A stretch of 19,617 nucleotides of DNA from Proteobacteria bacterium UBA2383 (GTDB taxonomy: Bacteria; Pseudomonadota; Gammaproteobacteria; Competibacterales; Competibacteraceae), in assembly GCA_002343485.1 (NCBI GenBank), contig DDST01000045.1, positions 15,638 through 35,254 of the forward strand, read 5' to 3'. This document shows positions 13,648-19,617 of this stretch, in pieces. The notes below the pieces were generated by a model. It made no database searches. It saw only the letters and a list, made by a program, of their open reading frames with translations, and had not been told where the DNA came from. Both the position numbers and the translations under genes were made by a program. How positions within the stretch are numbered: the stretch's first letter is position 1; each line of letters begins with the position of its first letter.

Positions 13648-16600
13648 ATGCAAGATCAACATCTTGATTCTCAAGATCCTGAATCCAAGACCTTGGATGG
13701 TTCGGCTCCTCTCTTTTATGTCGGTGTTGGGGCCTCGGCAGGCGGTTTGGAAGCGCTGGAGTCATTTTTCACGCACATGGCCGCCAACAGCAATATGGCC
13801 TTCATCGTCATCCAGCATCTGTCGCCGAATTACAAAAGCATGATGGTTGAGTTATTGTCCAAGCGCACCGCGATGACCGTCCGGCGCGCTGAAGAAGGCA
13901 TGCTGGTTGAAGCCAATGTGGTGTATCTCATCCCGCCCAAGAAGAATTTGTCCATTTTTCACGGCAAGCTACTGCTGAGTGAATCCGATCATTCACGGGG
14001 ATTAAATCTGCCCATCGACGTGTTTCTGCACTCGTTGGCCGATGACCAGACCGAGAAAGCCATCGGCATTATTCTATCGGGCACCGGCAGCGACGGGGTA
14101 CGCGGCATCCGCGCCATCAAGGAAGCCGGTGGCATGATCATGGTGCAAAGCGAGGAATCGGCTAAGTTCGACGGGATGCCGCGCGCGGCTATTTCTACGG
14201 GGCTGGCTGATTTCATTCTGCCGCCCGAGGAGATGCCCGCCAAGCTGCTCTCGTTCATTCGTCATCCTTACGCGCTCAAAACCGATCGCCCGCCGGTCTT
14301 GTTATCGGATGAAGACGGTATGGCCCGGATTTTTGCCCTGTTGCGCGAGCGCACCCGGGTCGATTTCGCTTTCTACAAGCCCAGTACCGTGGTCCGGCGC
14401 ATTGAACGGCGCATGACCGTCAATCAAGTCAACGATCTGCGCGAATATGTAAAGTTGATGGAAAGTTATTCCGGTGAGGTGTTGGCGCTTTATCGCGAAT
14501 TGCTGATTGGCGTCACCAGTTTCTTCCGCGACCGGGAAGTATTTAATGCCCTTGAAACCCATCATCTGCCCCAATTGTTCGCTCGCCTGCACAGCCGCGA
14601 AGCACGTTTTTGGACTGCAGGCTGCTCGACCGGCGAAGAGGCTTATTCACTCGCTATATTAAGCCGTGAAATTCTGGAACAAATGGGCAAGCGGATCGAT
14701 GTCAAGATTTTTGCCACGGACCTGGACCGCAACGCGATTGTGCGCGCCAGTAGCGGCCTTTACCCCGAGAGTATTGTGGTCGACTTGCCGCCGGCATTAT
14801 TAGCGAAATACTTTCAGCGCAAGGAAGAACACTACCGGATTGATCGCTCCATCCGGGAAATGGTGGTGTTTGCCCAGCACAACCTGATCAAAGATCCGCC
14901 CTTCACCAATATCGAACTGGTCAGTTGCCGCAATCTATTGATTTATCTACAGCCCGTACTGCAACGCAAGGCGTTAGAATTAATAAATTTCTCACTCAAT
15001 CCCCAAGGTATTCTCCTATTGGGCAGTAGCGAAACCACCGGCGATCTGGCTGATTTCTTCGAGCCACTCAATCAAAAATTCCGGATCTACGCTGCTAAAG
15101 GCAAACGGCGTCCAGTGAGTCACCCTACTGAGTTTTCAGGGGTTCCTGAAACCCTACCCTGGCAGAACCGCGTTCGTTCCATCAGCACACCTTCGCGCAG
15201 CCATGACGAAGACCAGATGCTCGAACGCTTTCTGCAATCGTTGGCGGGCGACTACGTTCCTCTGGCCGTGGTCGTCAACGAGCAGATGGAACCGCTCCAC
15301 ATACTCGGTGACTCGGATGGCTATTTCCGGCGGCCTTCTGGCCGGCAAACCAACGATATCACTAAAAATGTAGTGAAAGACCTAGCCATTCCCCTGGCAA
15401 CCGGCTTGCAAAAGGTATTCAAAACCAGCGAGGAGCTGAAATACACCAGTATCCGCATTCATTGGCGTGAAGAATTGAAAACCGTACAGGTCCGGATTCG
15501 ACCCCTGCCAGGTAAGAAGGGCCAGGAATCGCTGGCAGCGGTGTTTATTGAGGAAATGGCTTCACCGAAAGAAGCCGTCGGTGGTGGAACTCCGGTTTAC
15601 GATATCAATCTGGAGGCTGAGCAACGGATTCACGATCTTGAGCAAGAATTGCAGTTCTCGCGGGAGAACCTGCAAGCCACGATTGAGGAGCTGGAAACCT
15701 CCAACGAAGAACTGCAAGCCACCAATGAAGAATTGCTGGCCAGTAACGAGGAGCTGCAAAGCACCAATGAGGAACTGCAATCGGTTAACGAGGAATTGCA
15801 TACCGTTAATGCCGAGCATCAGAGCAAAATCATCGAGTTGACTGAGCTAAACAACGATCTGGACAATTTGATGGCCAGTACCCGGATCGCTACGCTAATC
15901 CTCGATGAAAATCTGAACGTCCGCCGCTTCACGCCGGAAATCCGCCGTATTTTCAGAATCCTCGACGGCGATATTGGCCGTCCGATGAATCACTTAACGC
16001 ATAATCTGATGGATGAGGATTTGCTGGAACTCGTACAGGATGTGACACACCGCGGCGTGGAAAAGGAGCGGGAAGTCCGCACCCGCGAAGGTGATTGGCT
16101 CCAGATGCGCATTCTACCCTATCACATTGGCGTTTCGGCCATCTCGGGTGTGGTGCTGACCTTCATTGATATCGGGCTGCTCAAAACCGTTCAAAACATG
16201 CTGTCTGACCGCGAGACCCTGATTTCTAGCCTGTATCGCGCCTCACCCGTGGGCGTCAGCCGGGTTGCCAACCGAATACTCCTGGACGTCAATGATCAAC
16301 TCTGTCAGGCGCTGGGCTATTCCCGGGAAGAATTGGTCGGTAGAAGCGCACGGCTGCTGTATCCATCGACTGAAGAGTTCGAAGCCGTTGGCAAAGATTT
16401 GTACGAACAGATCCGCAAACACAGCATCGGGACGATGGAAACCCGTTGGCGCTGTAAGGATGGCACTGTCTTTCCTGTCCTGCTCAATGCCTCATCGTTG
16501 CATCCGGGTAATCCTGAAAATGGAGCAACCTTCACCGCTCTGGATCTGTCAATTCGCAAACAGGAGACCGTGAAGGCCCAGGTCAACGAGGAACGTTATC

Positions 16601-17184
16601 GCCGGCTCATGGATACCTTGGCGGAAGGGATCGTGTATTACAATGCCCAAGGCGAAATTATCTCCGCCAATCCCGCTGCCCAGCACATCCTCGGACTCTC
16701 CAGCAACCCGGCAACCGGACAGATCGCCGCTAATCCTGACTGGACAGTGCTCCGCGAGGATGGAACGGAATGGCCTGCCGAACAGCAGCCACCGATGATT
16801 GCCTTACGCACCGGCCTGCCAGTCAAGGCAGCTGTGATGGGCTTGGCCGATCGACAGCCCGGTCAAACCCGCTGGCTGCGCGTCAGCGCCATTCCGTTGT
16901 TCGATCCAGGCAAAAAAAGCCCGATCGAAATCTATTCGATTTTTCACGATATCACCGAGAGTGTGGAGACGGGACACAAGCTGGCTCGGACTCAACACGA
17001 ATTGCAAGAGCTGACTCGCTTCGCGCAACCGGTACTCGATGCACTGACCACTCGGATCGCCGCCCTGAAAAAGAGCAGTGAAACAGCCAGCGACCCGCAC
17101 GCTTGGCAAGATTGCACCTGCGAAAGTCTCAACATGCTCCAGCGCCTGATCGAGAAAATCCCTACTTTGTCTAATCCCGTATGA
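13648..17184 (+). CDS. CheB methylesterase - CheR methyltransferase - PAS fusion signalling protein
   Basis: A 1178-residue cytoplasmic signalling protein. Residues about 20-205 form a CheB-type methylesterase with Ser30 (GVGASAGG), His57 (VIQHL) and Asp149 (GTGSDG); the usual receiver domain is absent. About 210-480 form a CheR-type SAM methyltransferase with GCSTGEE at 325-331 and the SCRNLLIYL motif. About 500-640 are less conserved. A coiled coil with seven 7-residue units spans 678-726. Three PAS-like domains follow, at about 735-845, 857-975 and 985-1110, and then a short helical tail. There is no histidine-kinase, GGDEF or EAL domain, so output must be methyl or demethyl transfer or partner binding. 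No chemoreceptor or che gene is nearby. A long leader with a tandem repeat precedes it; its ribosome site is weak. The TGA stop overlaps the parE start. Confidence 0.95.
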   Translation: MQDQHLDSQDPESKTLDGSAPLFYVGVGASAGGLEALESFFTHMAANSNMAFIVIQHLSPNYKSMMVELLSKRTAMTVRRAEEGMLVEANVVYLIPPKKNLSIFHGKLLLSESDHSRGLNLPIDVFLHSLADDQTEKAIGIILSGTGSDGVRGIRAIKEAGGMIMVQSEESAKFDGMPRAAISTGLADFILPPEEMPAKLLSFIRHPYALKTDRPPVLLSDEDGMARIFALLRERTRVDFAFYKPSTVVRRIERRMTVNQVNDLREYVKLMESYSGEVLALYRELLIGVTSFFRDREVFNALETHHLPQLFARLHSREARFWTAGCSTGEEAYSLAILSREILEQMGKRIDVKIFATDLDRNAIVRASSGLYPESIVVDLPPALLAKYFQRKEEHYRIDRSIREMVVFAQHNLIKDPPFTNIELVSCRNLLIYLQPVLQRKALELINFSLNPQGILLLGSSETTGDLADFFEPLNQKFRIYAAKGKRRPVSHPTEFSGVPETLPWQNRVRSISTPSRSHDEDQMLERFLQSLAGDYVPLAVVVNEQMEPLHILGDSDGYFRRPSGRQTNDITKNVVKDLAIPLATGLQKVFKTSEELKYTSIRIHWREELKTVQVRIRPLPGKKGQESLAAVFIEEMASPKEAVGGGTPVYDINLEAEQRIHDLEQELQFSRENLQATIEELETSNEELQATNEELLASNEELQSTNEELQSVNEELHTVNAEHQSKIIELTELNNDLDNLMASTRIATLILDENLNVRRFTPEIRRIFRILDGDIGRPMNHLTHNLMDEDLLELVQDVTHRGVEKEREVRTREGDWLQMRILPYHIGVSAISGVVLTFIDIGLLKTVQNMLSDRETLISSLYRASPVGVSRVANRILLDVNDQLCQALGYSREELVGRSARLLYPSTEEFEAVGKDLYEQIRKHSIGTMETRWRCKDGTVFPVLLNASSLHPGNPENGATFTALDLSIRKQETVKAQVNEERYRRLMDTLAEGIVYYNAQGEIISANPAAQHILGLSSNPATGQIAANPDWTVLREDGTEWPAEQQPPMIALRTGLPVKAAVMGLADRQPGQTRWLRVSAIPLFDPGKKSPIEIYSIFHDITESVETGHKLARTQHELQELTRFAQPVLDALTTRIAALKKSSETASDPHAWQDCTCESLNMLQRLIEKIPTLSNPV
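15679..15825 (+). repeat. Seven tandem 21-base units encoding an NEEL coiled coil
   Basis: Codons 678-726 of the CheB/CheR fusion form seven units of seven residues: TIEELET, SNEELQA, TNEELLA, SNEELQS, TNEELQS, VNEELHT, VNAEHQS. The strict heptad with Leu at a fixed place predicts a long parallel coiled coil that would dimerise the protein between its enzyme and PAS halves. Such NEELQ runs are a known hallmark of this fusion family. Codons vary among units, so the repeat is kept at protein level and is not a recent duplication. Confidence 0.85.
17181..17184 (+). promoter_or_regulatory. ATGA stop/start overlap coupling the CheB/CheR fusion to parE
   Basis: The parE ATG (17181-17183) overlaps the TGA stop (17182-17184) of the preceding gene. 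No Shine-Dalgarno is visible in the 20 bases upstream, so parE translation from this message probably relies on termination-reinitiation. Confidence 0.7.
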
Positions 17185-19070
17185 ATACGACTGCTTATGA
17201 CGCTGCTGCGATTGAAGTTCTCAGCGGCCTGGACCCGGTCCGCAAACGGCCGGGGATGTACACTGACACCACCCGGCCCAACCACCTTGCCCAAGAAGTC
17301 ATCGATAACAGTGTGGATGAGGCGATCGCTGGCCATGCCGAAACCGTGGCTGTCACCTTGTATGCTGATGGCTCGTTAGCGGTCGAAGACGATGGGCGCG
17401 GGATGCCGGTGGATATTCACCCGGAGGAAGGCATCCCTGGAGTCGAACTGATCCTGACCCGGCTGCACGCCGGTGGTAAATTCTCTGATCGCAGTTACCA
17501 ATTTTCCGGCGGCCTGCATGGAGTCGGAGTGTCGGTGGTCAATGCGCTATCCAGCCGGCTGGACGTCCGCGTCAAACGCAATGGCCGGGAATACCAAATG
17601 ATCTTTGCCGGCGGCGATAAGGTATCGGAACTGGCGGACATTGGCCCAGCAGCGCGCCGGGCGACCGGAACGGCTGTGCGCTTTTGGCCCGATCCACAGT
17701 ATTTCGATTCACCCAAATTTTCCGTGCCACGGCTTCAGCATGTTCTGCGCGCCAAGGCCGTGCTGTGTCCGGGGCTGAAGGTCAAATTCAATGATGAAGC
17801 CACTGGCGAACAGATCCTCTGGTATTACCAGGACGGCTTGACCGACTACCTCAAGGAGGCGCTCGGCAACACCGTGTTGCTGCCTGATCCTCCCTTCGTC
17901 GGCCATGTCAGCAGCCAGCGCGAGGCCGCCGATTGGGCGCTGACGTGGTTACCAGAGGGCGGCGAACCCGTAGTGGAAAGCTATGTGAACCTGATTCCCA
18001 CGCCGCAAGGCGGCACCCATGTCAATGGGTTGCGCGGCGGGTTGACCGATGCCGTGCGTGAATTCTGCGAGTTCCGCAGCCTCGTGCCACGAGGACTGCG
18101 CATTGCCCCGGAGGATGTCTGGGACGGTTGCTGTTATGTGCTATCGGTCAAGTTGCAGGACCCGCAGTTCTCTGGCCAGACCAAGGAGCGTCTGTCCTCG
18201 CGGGAATGTGCGGTATTTGTCGGCGGCGTCGTCAAAGACGCCCTGAGCCTATGGCTGAACCAGCACCCCGAAACCGGCGAACGTATTGCCCAAATGGCGC
18301 TGGCCAATGCCCAGAAGCGCTTACGAGCCAGCCGCAAGGTGGTGCGTAAACAGGTGACCAGTGGCCCGGCGCTACCCGGCAAACTGGCGGATTGCACCGC
18401 CCAGGATCTAGCTCGCACTGAGTTATTCCTGGTCGAGGGTGATTCCGCCGGCGGCTCCACCAAGCAAGCGCGTAGCCGGGAATTCCAGGCGGTGATGCCG
18501 TTGCGCGGCAAGATTCTCAACACATGGGAAGTCGATTCCGCCGAGGTGATGGCTTCGCAGGAGGTGCATGACATCGCGGTCGCGATCGGCGTCGATCCTG
18601 GGTCCGAAACATTGAACGGGTTGCGCTATGGCAAAATCTGCATTCTTGCTGACGCCGATTCCGATGGTTTGCACATCGCTACCTTGTTATGCGCACTGTT
18701 CGTGCGTCATTTCCGGCCCCTGGTAGAAGCCGGACATGTCCATGTCGCCATGCCGCCCCTATTCCGGGTCGATGCCGGCAAGGAGGTTTTCTACGCCCTG
18801 GACGAAGCGGAGAAACAGGGTATTCTCGACCGGATCGCTGCCGAGAAAAAGAAAGGCAAGGTCAACGTCACCCGTTTCAAGGGATTGGGTGAAATGAATC
18901 CCCTGCAATTGCGGGAAACCACCATGGACCCCACCACGCGCCGGCTGGTGCAGCTCACCCTGGAGACCGGCGATGACACCCTGGTATTAATGGATATGCT
19001 GCTAGCGAAAAAACGTGCGGGAGATCGCAAGAATTGGCTGGAGAAGAAAGGCAACCTGGCGGAAATGTGA
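17181..19070 (+). CDS. parE: DNA topoisomerase IV subunit B
   Basis: ATPase subunit of topoisomerase IV, which with ParC decatenates daughter chromosomes. The 629-residue protein has the GHKL ATPase domain (RKRPGMY at 22-27, catalytic Glu39 region EVIDNSVDEA, DDGRGMP at 70-76, SGGLHGVGVSVVNALS), the transducer with the switch-loop QTKERLSS, and the TOPRIM domain with EGDSAGG (419-425), PLRGKILN and the acidic triad D491-x-D493-x-D495. The length equals E. coli ParE (630) and lacks the approximately 170-residue insertion of proteobacterial GyrB, so it is ParE. parC is not in the window. The start overlaps the upstream stop (ATGA) with no ribosome site of its own. The gene converges with the OsmC-family gene, 15 bases apart, with no clear terminator between. 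Confidence 0.97.
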   Translation: MNTTAYDAAAIEVLSGLDPVRKRPGMYTDTTRPNHLAQEVIDNSVDEAIAGHAETVAVTLYADGSLAVEDDGRGMPVDIHPEEGIPGVELILTRLHAGGKFSDRSYQFSGGLHGVGVSVVNALSSRLDVRVKRNGREYQMIFAGGDKVSELADIGPAARRATGTAVRFWPDPQYFDSPKFSVPRLQHVLRAKAVLCPGLKVKFNDEATGEQILWYYQDGLTDYLKEALGNTVLLPDPPFVGHVSSQREAADWALTWLPEGGEPVVESYVNLIPTPQGGTHVNGLRGGLTDAVREFCEFRSLVPRGLRIAPEDVWDGCCYVLSVKLQDPQFSGQTKERLSSRECAVFVGGVVKDALSLWLNQHPETGERIAQMALANAQKRLRASRKVVRKQVTSGPALPGKLADCTAQDLARTELFLVEGDSAGGSTKQARSREFQAVMPLRGKILNTWEVDSAEVMASQEVHDIAVAIGVDPGSETLNGLRYGKICILADADSDGLHIATLLCALFVRHFRPLVEAGHVHVAMPPLFRVDAGKEVFYALDEAEKQGILDRIAAEKKKGKVNVTRFKGLGEMNPLQLRETTMDPTTRRLVQLTLETGDDTLVLMDMLLAKKRAGDRKNWLEKKGNLAEM

Positions 19071-19085
19071 AATTTTAACCGCTGG

Positions 19086-19523
19086 CTAACCCGCTGCCGG
19101 TGATTCACCAGGCTGGCGAATTTCAAAGGTATGGGTAATTTGCGCGGTTTGGCCAAGCATGATGGAGGCTGAGCAGTATTTTTCTGCCGAGAGATGGATG
19201 GCGCGTTCAATATGCTTAGCGCTCAGATTCTGTCCGGTCAGGATGAAATGGACGCGGATATGCGTGAACACCTTGGGTTCGTTATCGGCTCTATCGGCTT
19301 CCAGTTGCACTTCGCAGCCACGCAAGTCCTGCCGGGCTTTGCGCAGGATGTTGACCACATCGATAGCGGTGCAACCGCCCATGCCCATCAACAGCATTTC
19401 CATGGGCCGCGGTCCGAGGTTATGACCGCCCAGTTCCGGCGGACCGTCCATGACCAGGGCGTGACCGCTCGGAGTTTGGGCAACATACGTCATGTCTTCC
19501 AGCCAGATAACACGGGTTTTCAT
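19086..19523 (-). CDS. OsmC-family peroxiredoxin-like protein, YhfA type
   Basis: A 145-residue protein of the OsmC/Ohr fold, which reduces organic or lipid hydroperoxides through two cysteines. Cys51 (MGMGGCTAIDVV) and Cys117 (LSAEKYCSASIML) are the expected pair. Overall it follows E. coli YhfA closely (MKTRVIWLEDMTY start, PSGHALVMDGPP, RPMEMLLMGMGGC, FTHIRVHF, ITHTFEI end) more than OsmC or Ohr; YhfA has no firmly known role. AAGGAG at 19529-19534 (minus strand) sits 5 bases before the ATG, a strong ribosome site. A third cysteine, Cys70, is not part of the motif. It is likely monocistronic and preceded by a pair of REP-like palindromes. Confidence 0.93.
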   Translation of the reverse strand: MKTRVIWLEDMTYVAQTPSGHALVMDGPPELGGHNLGPRPMEMLLMGMGGCTAIDVVNILRKARQDLRGCEVQLEADRADNEPKVFTHIRVHFILTGQNLSAKHIERAIHLSAEKYCSASIMLGQTAQITHTFEIRQPGESPAAG

Positions 19524-19543
19524 TTTGGCTCCTTACGAAGGAA

Positions 19544-19592
19544 AACGGGCATCTTGCCCGTTAATGATTGGCTTAATGGGCACGATGCCCGC
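19544..19592. repeat. Pair of inverted REP-like palindromes
   Basis: AACGGGCATCTTGCCCGTT (19544-19562) is a 7-bp palindromic hairpin with a 5-base loop. Further on, the minus strand of 19575-19592 reads GCGGGCATCGTGCCCATT, matching 15 of 18 bases of the first copy. The two copies face opposite ways about 12 bases apart, as in BIME-type repeat pairs. On the minus strand the first palindrome is followed by TTTTCC, so it could also terminate a gene lying beyond the window. Confidence 0.6.
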
Positions 19593-19617
19593 TTACTTAA
19601 CGTCAGTTCTGGATAAG

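Noticed and set aside
19194..19616. Open frame of 140 codons on the plus strand at the window end
   Set aside because: It overlaps the OsmC-family gene on the opposite strand and runs through the palindromic repeats; no recognisable product.

Overview
The window is about 19.6 kb of moderately GC-rich chromosomal DNA from a proteobacterium, most likely a gammaproteobacterium. The evidence is an ArgA close to the Escherichia coli two-domain form, ParE, a CpdA-type cAMP phosphodiesterase, a YhfA-like OsmC protein, a Tat-exported HiPIP and a class I PHA synthase. A polyhydroxyalkanoate-storing lineage such as the Competibacteraceae would fit, but that placement is inference from gene content. No rRNA, tRNA, CRISPR array, integrase or complete insertion sequence was seen. 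Nearly all DNA is coding and no gene-free stretch exceeds 300 bases.

Layout. (1) 1-2291, plus strand: the C-terminal two thirds of phaC, cut by the window edge, followed after 8 bases by an ADP-ribosylglycohydrolase with a hydrophobic C-terminal tail. (2) 2317-7001, minus strand: a membrane-anchored penicillin-acylase-family hydrolase, argA and cpdA, probably co-transcribed in that order. (3) 7108-9329, plus strand: hip (HiPIP), a MOFRL-type glycerate 2-kinase and a small exported protein of unknown function, separated by hairpins. (4) 9404-12038, minus strand: a GNAT/C39-peptidase fusion followed by an RLAN/RimK-type ATP-grasp ligase. This two-gene cassette looks like a protein- or peptide-modifying system and is the best candidate here for undescribed biology. 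(5) 12192-13373, plus strand: argE. (6) 13374-13647: a 274-base leader with overlapping stem possibilities and a perfect 17-bp tandem repeat. (7) 13648-19070, plus strand: a giant CheB-CheR-coiled coil-PAS fusion with no receiver and no kinase domain, whose stop codon overlaps the start of parE (ATGA). (8) 19086-19523, minus strand: an OsmC-family protein, with a pair of inverted REP-like palindromes upstream.

How the genes relate. argA and argE encode the first and fifth steps of arginine synthesis by the linear acetylated route, but lie almost 8 kb apart on opposite strands. cpdA and parE, which are close neighbours in E. coli, also both occur here but far apart. This suggests an ancestral neighbourhood broken up by insertions. 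phaC and the glycerate kinase belong to carbon storage and C2/C3 metabolism. HiPIP is a periplasmic electron carrier. The coupling of parE translation to a signalling protein is unusual because topoisomerase IV is essential.
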